A stretch of 64,000 nt of DNA, from assembly GCA_008638375.1 (NCBI GenBank), contig CM018052.1, positions 5,039,017-5,103,016 of the forward strand, given 5' to 3'. The translations under genes and the position numbers were made by a program. This stretch comes from Nyssa sinensis. Taxonomy: Eukaryota; Streptophyta; Magnoliopsida; Cornales; Nyssaceae. The notes below the pieces were generated by a model. It made no database searches, was not told where the DNA came from, and saw only the letters and a list, made by a program, of their open reading frames with translations. This document shows, piece by piece, positions 19,997 to 32,817 of this stretch; position 1 is the first letter of the stretch, and each line of letters opens with the position of its first letter.

Positions 19997-22900
19997 TATT
20001 GATAAATACTAACCGAAATATTATATATTATATAATAATAATATTAGATTAATTAAATTAATTACTTAATTTAAAAATAGGTAAATGTCCCGATGTCCAA
20101 TTTAAATAAACAAGTAGTGTATTCTAACAATGTTGGACATTCTAGACCTAATTGTGAGGTCCATTTTATGAACTGGTGTCACGACCTGAAATCCATCTTA
20201 CACGGATCCCGAGGACGTGATGCCAGTTGGCCACCTTGCTAGCTTTTCCACTAACAATGCGACCAACTAAAGGCATCAGAGCACGTCTAGAATCAGGCAC
20301 CAAATATCTCTAGAGTATCAATATACATGCTCTAATGCTACCATTCTATATCGATGAATTACTTATAGCGGAAGTTACATTAATACAATTCAGTTGATCA
20401 ACAACTCATCCCTAACGATCAATAATCAGAATCTCTAAATAAAATTTAATCTTGGTGATCCAACATACTAGGCTAACCTCATCACTAATGATGTAACATT
20501 ATAATACAAATTGTGAACTTAACCTTACAAAGTATGTAGTCAACTTTGGATTAGAGTTCATATCGTTAGTGTAAATCATTTGTGCTTCACTAGTTCCACT
20601 AGTTATCTCATTGCATATCATCCGTCATAGACTACCTGAAAAATGTTAGATAAATAGAATGAGCTAAAACAAGCTAAGTAAGTAAATTTCTAGCTTTTTC
20701 ATGGGTTTGGGTTAGTCCACAAGAATAAAGAAGAAAGAGATAACAAATAGCCAAAAGCCAGTCACCAAGATATACAACAATGACCCGAGGGTCCAAAAGG
20801 CTTATCCCAAAACAAGATACAAGAAGATAGTAATAATGAATCCAACAACCGGGATCTAGCCAATCATGATAATCTGCTGCCACAACAAATACGATAGCCA
20901 ATCAAAAGTATAACATGCTTGCATAAAATATGATCATCCAACGAGTACCAAAGATATATCATCATCAAGTAAAGTATAACATGATCGTAATAATATGATC
21001 ATTCATAGGGCATAGAATATGATCATTCAACGAATACCAAAGATATATCATTATCGAATACTAACAACCCATAATGCATGAATCACTCGGGGCTCGGCAT
21101 ACCCCACTGTAACTCACATTCAGATTCACCTCATTATCCTAGGCTTACTGAATAGCGCTAGAGCTCTTTCACTACAGGTCCCGTAGGACACAACAGACCC
21201 TAAAGGATATTTCCCCCACGTAAATCTGTGAATAGATGGGCTGTTGTGACTGAGCACAACCCCAGGCACATATAAAATATCATGATCATCCTACTCTTCA
21301 CAGGAACAAGGATGTGGATCGTAACTAGTTAGTTCAAGGCAACATAATATAACTATAGCTATCCACAACTATGTTATCGGGCTGCCAAGAACAACCATAT
21401 CTAAATCAACGATGCATAAGTGTATGGGACAAACAAGATTTCCAACATTAGATATATTACAAGATCATGACACGGTATATATGATGGTATAAATATGCTT
21501 AAGCATCAACAAGTCAAGATTACAAAATGATATAGACAAGTAAGCCAAATCCGACGGACATGCATGAACAAATAATCACAATTCGATTGGCATCAATCAA
21601 AGAAATCAGGTTCATCAGGTAGGTAATGGAGTACAAGTTTTGTAGCATATGAAAATAAATGTGACTGGCTGAGGAAGGACCACATAACAAAGTTTGGGTT
21701 CACTTACCTCAGTTTCTTAGTATCACATTCTCTATTTACAAATACTCTGATAATTTCTAGATACGTTAGACATATCCTTGCATATCCTAAATAATCATCA
21801 TCAATCACAGATGTATAAGGATTTATCCAGTCATGTTTTATTCATCATTTTAGGAATCTATCTGATCTCCTAATTAAGTCCATTGGCCTATTACCCACTC
21901 ATTGGATTTCAACTCATGTTATTAAATTCCCTAAGTAGGCTTAGTATCTATCAAGATTGTAATCTAAGTCATTTAGGCTCCAGTCGTTATCAATTAAGCA
22001 CTTATTTAACCATAGGGGTAAAATGGTAATTTTGTCATTCTTGCTACAGACCCTATCATGGTCCTCAGAATATTCGTCATGTCTTATGCATAAATTTCTA
22101 AGTCTTTCGGACTTCATTTGGTATCTATTTTTGATCGTCGAGACATATCGGTCATTTTTTTATTTTATACTCTGACTGTTTCGGAGTCTTATTTTGTCTT
22201 ATAATTATGCTTTATATCAGACTGACATTCCTTTTTAATTTATTTGGCCTTTACTTTGCATTTTCCACGCTTAAGGGTATTTTGGTCATTTCATATTTGA
22301 TGATATTTTGACTCCGAATTATTATTTAGTCATGCATACAAGTTTACAATTATTTGGACCTTCATTAGTATCAATTTCGTCCAATTTGGACTTTATTCGG
22401 GCTTCGTACTGTATTAGGGGTATTTTGGTAATTTTACATTTGCACGCATCACATTTTGTCGGTACTTCGTTTGCTAGTACGGACTCCACCGTTGAGTCCA
22501 GAGTGTCCGACATAATTAAAACGGGCTATCTTTTATTTTTAATTAGCCCTGGGTAATGTTAGCAGTAATACAGTCATTTACCATTTGCATGTCTATACTT
22601 TTCACGACTAAATTTCACAAATCGGATTCCACTGTTAAGTCCGGAATGCCCGAAATATTAAAAATACACTATTTATTTATTTTATTTGAGCTTCGTTTGA
22701 CATATTTAGTGTCCAAGGGTAAAATAGTAATTTTACCCAATTAATAAAATAATTAAATAAATTATTTTATTATTTATTTATTTTTCAGGGGCTTATTTGA
22801 ATTAATTCGTTAAATTTCTAGGCCATAACAGTGTTTTTTTGGGAAGTGTTGGGGTCAAAGTGAAATTCCAAAATTTCTTGGGGGTCCAAATGAAATTCTT

Positions 22901-23585
22901 TAAAACATATAAAATAAACCAGAGGGTTTATTTTATTTTTGAGTGAACCGGTCAAGGGTTTCACTGGACCAACCGGTTTGGCCTGTTAAACCTATAATAT
23001 TGATGTCATGCTGATGTCGGCCCTAAATTTTAAATTTTAAATCCTCTAAATTAAAACGTTGTTGTTTTGAGTGACCCAAATCTTAATTAAAACATCGGGT
23101 CAAGACCCGACTCGAGGTCTGACCCATGACCTATCACTATTCATCGTCCCTACCAATTGGGGTTCATTATGTCTAACACCTCGACCTAATTTATTAATAA
23201 TTAGTTCGCTAATTATTAATTAGCATCGATTTAAGAAATGATTAAGGAAATTAATCATAATCTCTCGACGGTCACGATAGACCAACAAAATGATTAAACA
23301 TATCTGGAGAGGAGGGTGCAATACCCGAATCTAATTATCAATTAATTAGGTGAACTGATGTCATTTTAACACTGATGGAACTCGAATTAGCTAACTACGA
23401 AAATTCCAAGTAGATAATAACTGACGCAAGGCCTCTGACACTGAAGTTAACTGAAATACGAAACCCTTGGAAGAAACCGCGTCGAAAAACGAGCAACTGA
23501 AAAGAAATTACGAGAGAAACAGTGAAAATAGAATTCTGTGCAGCCAAACAGGGCATAAGCCCAAAATATGGAAAATGGCCAAAAA

Positions 23586-23667
23586 GGTGAGGCCAAGGGG
23601 ACTTGAACCCTTGACCTAAATGAGCAAGCACATGGCACCCAAAAAGTTACCAAGTTGGCTGCCAACA
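23586..23667 (-). other. tRNA-like module in D1
   Basis: Minus strand: box A-like TTGGCAGCCAACTTGGTAAC and box B/T-arm GGGTTCAAGTCCCC, with about 40 bases between. Confidence 0.5.
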
Positions 23668-26600
23668 TCTTTGTGCCTATATATACAACAGAATTGTATA
23701 TAACACTAAGTTACCTAAGTTTGCCACCCAAATTGGCCAATGGCCATACATGCAAACCCCTCATCATCACCTGAGTCAGCCCACATCAGCCCTACATTAG
23801 CCTATATCATCACACCTAAAGCCTACAAGCATATACATATATGAATATGTATAGGTGTGTAAATATTATATCTAATAATTGTGATTCATTTTAACCACAA
23901 TTGTGTGTTATGAGTAAAATCAGAAACAAACTTGTTAGAGTGAGAAACTTAAAGAGAGAGAGGGCTGCTAGTGAGAGAAACCATGGTGTGTGAGGCCTTG
24001 CTTGTATGTGTGTCCATGGTGTGTATGCATGTGTGAGATGGTGTTTCCATGGAGATGCACAAAAGAGGAGGAACTGAGGGTGCATGACTGAACTGAGGCA
24101 CGATTGAAAGCCCCATATTGAACCATGGAGGAACAGTGGTCGACCCTAAGGTATAAACACCAAAATTCAAATTTTTTCCTCATAAGTTTTGTCTACTATT
24201 TCAGCCTTTTTAAACCCTATTAACTGCATGCATGATAGTTAGACTGTAAATCTGGGTTAAATGAGTGAGGGTTAGACCACTGAAACAGGCCTAAAACACC
24301 AAATCAGTGAGAACCGCCATGGATGGACCTTAGTGGTACAGGTCTGAAACGACCCTCACCAAACTGATTTCTAATGATCTAAATTTGATCTAGACCTCAA
24401 GAGGGTTCTAAAAACCCTAGACTGCCACCCCAGCACGCAGGTTAAGACCCTCAAATGGCGAGTTGCAAGTTCGGGTTTAAAACCCAACCTCACCAAAACC
24501 TCGATTAAACCTGATTTTGTTAATGGGAACTTGAGCCCCCTGATGCATGGACCACAAAGAACCAAATATCACAAAATTTGGTTGAGAAATAAAGGCATAC
24601 GGTAGAGTTGCAGGTCCCATGATAATGGTGATGAACCGAGCTCCATCCATAGTTTCGAGCCACCAAATGAATGCCAAAATGTTGGCTCCACTTTCAAAAA
24701 TGTTTTGGAAGCAAAAGCAAAGGAAATCAGTCCTTAAAATGTCATGAAATTGAGAAAATATGAAAACTGGAAATTAGGGCAAAACTAGGGAAGAAGGAGG
24801 AAGACGATGAACAGTGTGGGCCGGACTTCGGGTCGGTTTCGGGTTCGGGTCAGGACCCGCCTTGTCTGACAAACGGTTTAAGTGAGACGGCACCGTTTTG
24901 AGTTAAGTCTTTTGTTTTAAAATCTGAAATTAGCCCATTTGGTAACATGGATAAAAATTTGAAAATGGGAATTAGGTTAACCCAAAACACAGATAAGGGG
25001 GCAAATTGGGTTAACAGGGATATTGCATTCTGGTTCTGTATAATTAAGTGAACCGGTTGGTTTTTAGGATTTGGACCGGTTCAACAAATTGAACCCTAAA
25101 ACCAGACGGTTCTAAACCTTTATTCTGTTTTGAACCCTAATGTTTTTGAAATTATATTTTGACCCCATCAATTCTGAATATTTATATTCAGGCCCAGATT
25201 TTGGAAAAAATAATTTAATTAAACCCCTGACAAATAAATAAATAATAAAATAATTAATTTAATTATTTTATTTATTGAGTAAAATTACTATTTTACCCTT
25301 GGACACAAATTGACTCAAACGAAGTCTAAATTAAATAAATGAATAGTGTATTTCTACTATTCTGGACTCAATGGTGGAGTCCGATTTGGAAAATTAAGTC
25401 TCGAAAAATACAGACACGTAAGTGGTAAATGACTGTACCGCCCCTATTGACACCTAGGGCTAAACAAAAAAAAAGACAACCTATTTTGATTATGTTGGAC
25501 ATTCTGGACTCAACGGCAAAGTCCGATTCGTGAAACCAAGTTCCGAATATACAGACACACAAATGGTAAATGATTGGACTGCCCTAATGATACCCAGGGC
25601 CAATTAAACATAAAAGATAGTCCAATTTAATTATGTCGGACACTCTGGACCCAATGGTGGGGTCCATTTTATGAACCGAGGTCCCGAAAAGTTTAGTTAT
25701 ACAACAGGTGAAATTACCAAAATGCCCCTGATGCTATACGAAATCTAAATGAAGTTCGATTGGGACGAAATTGATACCGATGGAAGCCCAGACACTCGTG
25801 AAACTATACACATGGTTAAATGACGAATCAGGGTCAGAATCTCACGAAACGTAAAATGACCAAAATACCCCTAAGCATGGTAAGTGCAAAGAAGAGGCCA
25901 AATAAAGGCCAATCTGATCTAATAAATTATCATAAGCATAATTATGAAAATCGAAGGGCTAAATGTGACCCCGGAACAGTCAACGTATAAAATAAAAAAT
26001 GACCAATGTGTCTTGATGATCAAAAATAGATACCAAATAAAGTCCAAAGGACTCAAAAATTTATATACATAATATGTAGACTATTCTGAGGACCATGATA
26101 AGGTCCAGAGCAAGAATGACAGAATTACCATTTTGTCCTTAAGGTCAAATAAGTACTTAATTGATAACGATTGGAGTCCAAATGACTTGGATTACAAACT
26201 TGATATCTACTAAGCCTATTTAAGGAATTTAATAACATAAGTTGAAACCCAATGAGTGGGTAATAGGCCACTGAACTTAATTAGGCCATCTGATAGACTC
26301 CTACGATGATGAATAAGACATGAATGAATGAATTCTAATCTGTCTGTAATTAATAATTATTATTCAGGCTATGCAAGGATATGCCTGAAGTATCTGGAGA
26401 TCATCAGAGTATTTGTAAATGGAGAATCTAACACTAAGAAACCGAGGTAAGTAAATCTGAACTTTGTTATGTGGTCCTTCCTCAGCCAATCACATTTATT
26501 TGCATATGCTGCCAAACTTGTACTCCATTACCTATTTGATAAACTTGATTTCTTTGATTGATGCCAATCTATTGGTGATTACCTAGTGAACTTGATCTCC

Positions 26601-26874
26601 TTGATTGATGCCAATCGACTTGTGATTATTTGTTCATGCTTGTACCTTGGGTTCGACTTATTTATCTATATCATGTTGTGATATTGACTTGTTGATACTT
26701 GAGCACATTTGTACCATCATGTATACCGTGCCATGATCTTGTGATATATCTTGTTGATGGAAATCTTATTGATCCACACACTTATGTCTCGTTGAACGAG
26801 GTTTTGGTTATTTCACATGATTGTGTATCCTGTGTGGAAATTTATTGATCATGATATTCAATATGAGCCCGGGG

Positions 26875-26892
26875 GTTGTGCTCAGTCACAAC
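26875..26892. other. Conserved LTR hairpin 2 (D1 copy)
   Basis: GTTGTG-CTCAGT-CACAAC, a perfect 6 bp stem with a fixed six-base loop. Equivalent copies: 15458-15475, 38402-38419, 44691-44708, 46752-46769, 49848-49865 (plus), 21243-21260 and 34145-34162 (minus). Confidence 0.65.
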
Positions 26893-29087
26893 GGCTCATC
26901 TATTCCCAGATGTGGGGAGGACCCTTTGGGGTCTGTTGTGTCCTTTAGGACTTATAGTAAAAGAGCTCTGGCGCTATTCAGCTAGCCCAAGAGAGAGAGG
27001 CAGACCTGAATATGCGTGTTCTGGGGGTATGCCGGGCCCCGTTCTGTTACGCATCTGTTCTGTTAGAATTCGATATTAACGTTTTGCATTGTTGGATGAT
27101 CATATTTTACACCCTCTAAATGATCATATTATTTGCAAGCATAGAATACTTTTGATTGACTGACGTATTATTGGTGGCAACAATTTATTATGTTAAGCTG
27201 GATCTCTTTGACTGATTCTCTCTTATATTATTCCTTGTGGGAATAAGCCTTTTTGGACCCTCGGGTCATTGTTGTTATATCTTAGTGACTGGCTGTGTAT
27301 CCATCTGTTATCCCTTCTTCTATATCCTTGTGAACTAACCCTGACCCATAGCAAAGCTAGGAATTTACTTACTGAGCTTTGTTAGCTCACCCATTATTTA
27401 TAACCATTTCTCAAGTAGCTTATGTGGGATGAAATGAAATGAGATAACTAGTGGGACTAGTGATGCACAACGATCGACCTTAACAATATGAACTCTAAGT
27501 CAAGGATCGTACGCAAACACTGTAAGGTCAACTTTAAAGTTATGCATTATAATACTACATCATTAGTGATGAGGTTAGCCAAGTATATCAGATCATTATG
27601 GTTAAGTGGTACTTGGAGATATCCTGATTGTTGATCATTGGAGATGAGTTTAATTTGCTGAACTGTATTGGTGTAACTTCCGCTTTAAGTAATTCACTGA
27701 TATTAAATGGACGCATTAGGGCATGTATATTGATACTCTAAAGATATTTGGTGACTGACTCTAGACGTGCTCTGATGTGTTCGGATGAGTTGCATTTTTA
27801 ATTTAAAAAGGTTTTAATTTTCGTTACTTTGACCCTACATTTAGAATGCAATTCATTGTAAAGTTCAGAAGTTGCCTTTGGTTGGTCGCATTGTCGGTGG
27901 GGAAAGTTGACAAGGTGGCCAACTGGCATCACGTCCTCGGGATTCGTGTAGGGTGGGTTTTGGGTCGTGACATTATGCGTCTTCTCCATAGTCTTATTTT
28001 CCGACGACGGCAAGGAAATTTCGGTGACTTTTTGGGTTCGGTCCAATAGGTTTCAAAGGGAAAGTCCATAGGGTTTTCGTATCTGCTATTGGATTTTTGG
28101 TTGGACTGCATATTTGTCGTCGAACGACCAATTACAGTGGTTGTTACCCAATTTTCGGCGACCATGGTTATTTCTATTTCAAGGGGCTACAAGCACTATT
28201 TTCGTTCCGTTTTTCATCCTTTGAACTCCTAAAATCAATTATATCATTTTATTGTTGTCTAAACCTCACGAATGGTTGAAATTTGGCCACTCCTCAAATT
28301 ATTGGTCGCACCTGCAATCGCGTCTTTCTCTCTCATTTCTGGACCATTTTGGTCCATTTAACTTGCTAAATTCTCCAAATTTTCCCTAATTTTTAGTCAT
28401 ATAAATGGTTTTAAGCTTCCGTAAGTCTTCACCCAAAATCCATTTTCTTATGCTTTAGGTCCATGGAAATCCTACGGATTCCAGGCTCTAGAACCTACAT
28501 TCTTCTCCCATTTCATTTCCCCTTTCACATACTCCATATTCATGAAATTTTAAGACTCTAAAAAATTTGTATAGAAGGAAAATTTAGAGAGAGAATTTTT
28601 TTTTTACCTTCTCGGTTTCTTTCTACATGTTTCTGCTTCTGCTCCTCTCTTCTGGTTTCTACAACTCTGCCAGTTCCTCATCTTCTCTATCAGTCCAGTA
28701 GGCATGCATGCAAGCAGGGCTTGCATTTCTCTTTCTCCCTTTCCCTCTCTCTCTCTCTCTCTTTCTCTACATCACTCTCTTTCTCTCTCTCTCTCTAGCT
28801 CACCACACACACTCTCTCTAGCAATACACTGCACACATACACTTTTCCACTCACACACTTTACTTTTGAATTCTGATCTTGCAATTCCACATACGTAAAC
28901 TCAATTATATATATATATATATCATATATTTTGTTTTACATATAATTGATTTGACTTGCATGAAACCTAGTTGGTGGGTGTGGTGGTCCAATGAGGGCCT
29001 GCCACCTCATTTTAATAATAAGAATTTAGGCACTATATGATACATATATATATATATATATATCTCATACATAACAAGGCCCAAAAG

Positions 29088-29157
29088 TGCTAGTGGGCCA
29101 AGTGGAAAATTTTTAGGACTTTAAAGCCTTGCCTCACTTGGTCAAGGGTTTAAGACT
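29088..29157 (+). other. tRNA-like module in C left LTR (right LTR copy at 37196-37265)
   Basis: The box A-like TAGTGGGCCAAGTGG and box B-like TCAAGGGTTTAAGAC are weaker than in D1 or D2. The right LTR keeps GGTTCAAGACT. Antisense to element C. Confidence 0.4.
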
Positions 29158-32100
29158 TATCTATTGCATTTTTGACCTTTTTGCTGTGTTTTTGACTTAA
29201 GGCCTTGTTTGGCTATCAAAATTTTATATTTTAGCCTTTTTACTTTTTATCTTCTTTTTTATTTCCCTTTTTGCCAAGCGGTTTCTTCTAGTAGTTTCCT
29301 ACCCGGGTTGGCCTCGATGTTCTAAGCTTCGCACCATATCCATTTTCCTTGCAGTTCCCGAGGCTACTTAATTTCATAATTACGGCATTTCAAATTTTGC
29401 TCCAAACAATTTAGATTAACATATTACATTGCTTCTTTGTGTATTTAATCCTTTCACTAGTCCATCGTAATTTACCAAAAAGTCCCGATAAATTTTCTTA
29501 ATTATTTGTTATCTTGTTTCTAATTAATAATTAGCGGACTAATTATTAATTAATCAGGTTGGGGTGTTACATCCTACCCCCCTTAAAAGAAGTTTTGTCC
29601 TCAAAACTTAGTTGTTCATATTTAGGAGACTCTAACCTCTTCTCATGCTAATCCTGTCGTCATAGTTTCTCTTTTTATTTACCTTTCGATCTCTCACAGC
29701 ATTTTAGATACTGTTTCTCTAACAAGAAGATATTTTATACAAGTTTCACACAAATTTCATATCAAATACAGGAATCCCCATTAAGTCTAATTTACAACCA
29801 CAAATGTAAGCTTTCATCAAGATCCGGTTATTAAACCCATATCGATTCTTCTTGGTGATTATCCTCAAGTGATTTGGCATCATCCTTCTATCATTAGTCC
29901 TACTAAGTGAACTATTCAAATCATATCACAGTCTATTGCCTCTTATGGGTTGCCGTATTGATCGTCAATCATTAAGGATTTAACCCCTCTAGATCTAGTC
30001 CTTACTTAACTTAGATCTTTAATCCCTGACCTAATGGGCCTTAGTCTTTAGACTTTCTAGAATCATACATTCATCTCGACATGTGGTCTCAATTTCTCTA
30101 TTTCTGAGAATTCCACAATTTCATTTCCAATTTCCTCAATTGGGACTCATCACTTGGTAAGCTCAGGTACTCTGTAGTTCTTAATCCATAACTGAATGTT
30201 TTGATGTGGAAAATGGTTCAAGAATCATTTCACAAACCATTGCACATCTCTTTGTACTCTTCTTCGTTTAATTCATTAGTGATCTCGAAAGTCGAAGGTT
30301 TGAATTTTAACTTCCTCGGGGTTTTAAGCTTAAGCATTTCAATGCTTATTTCTCTAGTCTTCGGACATATTACTATGGATCCATTATGCTTTCATTACTC
30401 ATTCAGAGTCATCTTTTTCAGTTACTAGACTATTTCTCACTGTTACCGGCATTTTGACTAATCCCACGTCTAGCTGTCATATCAGTTTTTATTTGACGCT
30501 AAGTTGTGATTACATCACCGTTCATGATTTTCCAACCTCTGTTAGTGTCGTGTGGCGCGTCATGTGCCAGGATGGTTCATTGTATTACAGCATTTTATTC
30601 CACGTAAGGTAACTTTTAGTTTCATTTGTAATACTCATTTGTGATTCTCAATCACGTGCCTATTCTTAACAGCTACTTAAGTTGAAGATTTATCAATTCT
30701 CTATCATTTCATGTTGCACCATTTTATTGGCATAACGGCCTTTGTTTTCGGATTCTCATGTATACATCTTTTTATCAATTAGATAGGTTAAGGAAATTAG
30801 TTCTTCCATTCCTTTCAAACTTAAGACTGGCACGGATGCCCTTTTTGTCTTTTGTTCATAATTGAACCTTCCATACATTTTTGTTATCCCGTTCCTTTAT
30901 GGATTTAAGTGTAGCAATTGTGTTTAGCTCATTTTTTCTTTAAATTCTTAACAGACTTATTAAAATTTCTTTGGGCAGTCTTTTACCCTAATCAACAATT
31001 CTTCATATAAGAATCTACTTTTGTAGGCATTCTTAACTGTAAAATCATATTTGGTTCACCTTGAACCTTTCATATCATTTAAACAATTTGAATCTCAGAG
31101 TCTCATGACTTTTTAATTTATAGCCATTATTTTGGTTTTCCTTACCCTTGTTAAAAAGGTAATTCGGGTGTTTAGTTTTTCGTACTCAGCAATCATATTC
31201 AGTTTTCATTACATGTTACGTTTCTTCCCCGATCGTTATTTAAAATTTACAAAGTTGTTCTGTTAGAGAACCTTTTCAACCGTATGGGGAGTTCTTATGC
31301 ATTTTGTGATGTCAGAGTCAGACTATTATGTGATCAGTTTTATCGGTAACCGAATATTTAATATCATACTGGTACTTACTCATTTGCAAGAGCTGTTATT
31401 CACAATTTTGTCCACTATTGGACTTCATATCATATTTTAGAATTGCTTAAGCAATTTGATCACCTTGTCATTAGATAATTACTTTTGGCATTTAGAGTTT
31501 ATCACAATTAATTAAGGTTCTTATAATTATGGAAGTTCACAACTCCCCCATTATCATTGTTTTAGTCATTCTTACATTCTCCCACAATCACAATTATCAT
31601 CGTAGTATCTCAAAGAACCACGTATATTTTGTATCTTCATTGTTGTCCTCGCGAATCTTTCTAGATATTTGGTACAAGTTTAGCCTCTTTAACCATTTGA
31701 TCACAGTGATCCTCAAAAGTTATTTAGAATCATCAATCATTTACCTTTGAAGCAACTCGGCTAACTCGATAGAGTATTATTCACAATTGGGTTGTACCGT
31801 TATTTAATTCAACAAAATCCATTGAATTTCTCCCCAGTAATCTTTCATCATGTGTCAGTCTCCAAAGAGTCATCACATTATAATGTCATCTTTGACAGCC
31901 TCGCCTATTTAGTAGTTGTCTCTTACGGCTCTATTTGTCTTTAACCTATCATGAATCCTTATATTCCTGACATGCTGCCAATTTATCTAAAGTCTCAAAC
32001 TCCTCAAGTTGCTATCCTTTAAGTCTCCCTCAAGCTATTTCTCATATTGATTGTTGTCAGATCCATCAAATTTCCAAGGTCTTACAATTTTAACTCTATG

Positions 32101-32214
32101 TCACCTTATATCTTTCAATAAGAGTATTAACTGTTACTCTTGTTCAGACCATAGTTTTCCTAATTTACCAGTCGATACTTAACTCAACCATTTAAAGATC
32201 AACAACCTCAATAC

Positions 32215-32640
32215 TGCTATGATTCTTCCTAAGAATCATTGTTCTTTGCCCTTAATGTACTACTATCTCTCAAAAGTCACTATATATTTGACCATTTCTA
32301 TCGTCTAAGAATCATCAAATTCAGTCGTAGTATAGTCTTTTCCCAAAGACTATTAATCTTAGCACCTAACACGCTATCGTCCTCCAAAAGCCACTGATTA
32401 TTTAATCATTTAAATCATCCAATCCTCAAATCCAATGTTGGTATGATCTTTCCCAAAGAATCTTTAATCATAAGCTCTGATATAGTCCTTGAATTCTCAA
32501 GATCATCAACTTCGCTTATAAGCCTACTATTGTCTCCCGAAGATTATTGCTCATCTGCTCATCTTAGTCACCTAAGAAACATTAATCTCAATCATGACTT
32601 GGTCTTCTCCAAAGACCATTAACCTAAGCTCTGATACCAC
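32215..32640 (-). repeat. Degenerate ~110 bp tandem repeats next to C's PBS
   Basis: At least four related blocks share a TATGATCTTTCCCAAAGAATC-like core: about 32221, 32333, 32443 and 32600. The block at 32443 ends in AAGCTCTGATATAG, a damaged copy of the PBS-bearing AAGCTCTGATACCA at 32626-32639. The repeats therefore include PBS-like sequence. Confidence 0.6.
32628..32639 (-). other. Primer-binding site of element C
   Basis: GCTCTGATACCA on the plus strand is the reverse complement of TGGTATCAGAGC, complementary to initiator tRNA-Met. It is three bases from the right LTR edge (32643), confirming C's minus orientation. Confidence 0.92.
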
Positions 32641-32817
32641 TCTATCACGACCTGAAATCTACCTTACGAGGATCCCAAGGACGTGATGCCAGTTGGCCAC
32701 CTTGCCAGCTTTTCCACTGACAATGCGACCAACCAAAGACAACTTCTGAACTTTACAATGAATTTCATTCTAAATGTAGGGTCAAGGTAGCGAAAATTAA
32801 AACCTTTTTAAAGGTGA

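Larger units (their letters stand above)
23172..27972 (+). mobile_element. Solo LTR 'D1', deepest insertion
   Basis: TCTAACACCTCGACC (23172, family start with TG changed to TC) to TTTTGGGTCGTGACA (27972), 4801 bp. Perfect duplication TTATG (23167-23171, 27973-27977). The right LTR of C has the uninterrupted target (GGTTCACTGTGCGTCTTC). No internal domain. It contains an antisense tRNA-like module, hairpins 1, 2 and 3, a donor AG|GTAAGTAAA at 26447 with a possible acceptor at 27415, and no genes. It is the innermost of six nested layers and therefore the youngest along this path. Confidence 0.92.
20177..29571 (-). repeat. Left (3') LTR of element C, split by D1
   Basis: C sequence is 20177-23171 and 27978-29571, about 4.6 kb. 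It starts (plus view) TGTCACGACCTGAAATCC and ends TTGGGGTGTTACA. It aligns by eye with the right LTR throughout, except that the left copy lacks the AACTTCTGAAC...AAAACC stretch near its outer end and the right copy carries a foreign filler there. A perfect GTTGTG-ACTGAG-CACAAC hairpin is at 21243-21260, and CT-rich and TA repeats lie at 28745-28800 and 28905-29065. Confidence 0.88.
29572..32642 (-). mobile_element. Element C internal region, no coding detected
   Basis: About 3.07 kb between PPT and PBS. On the minus strand no open frame of useful length appears, and the two short plus-strand frames (30201-30428, 31529-31750) have no family features. The PPT side carries AAGTTTTGAGGACAAAACTT then TTTTAAGGGGGGTAGGA before the LTR. 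The PBS side has degenerate ~110 bp tandem units (32215-32640). This size and lack of genes fits a LARD interior. Confidence 0.75.
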
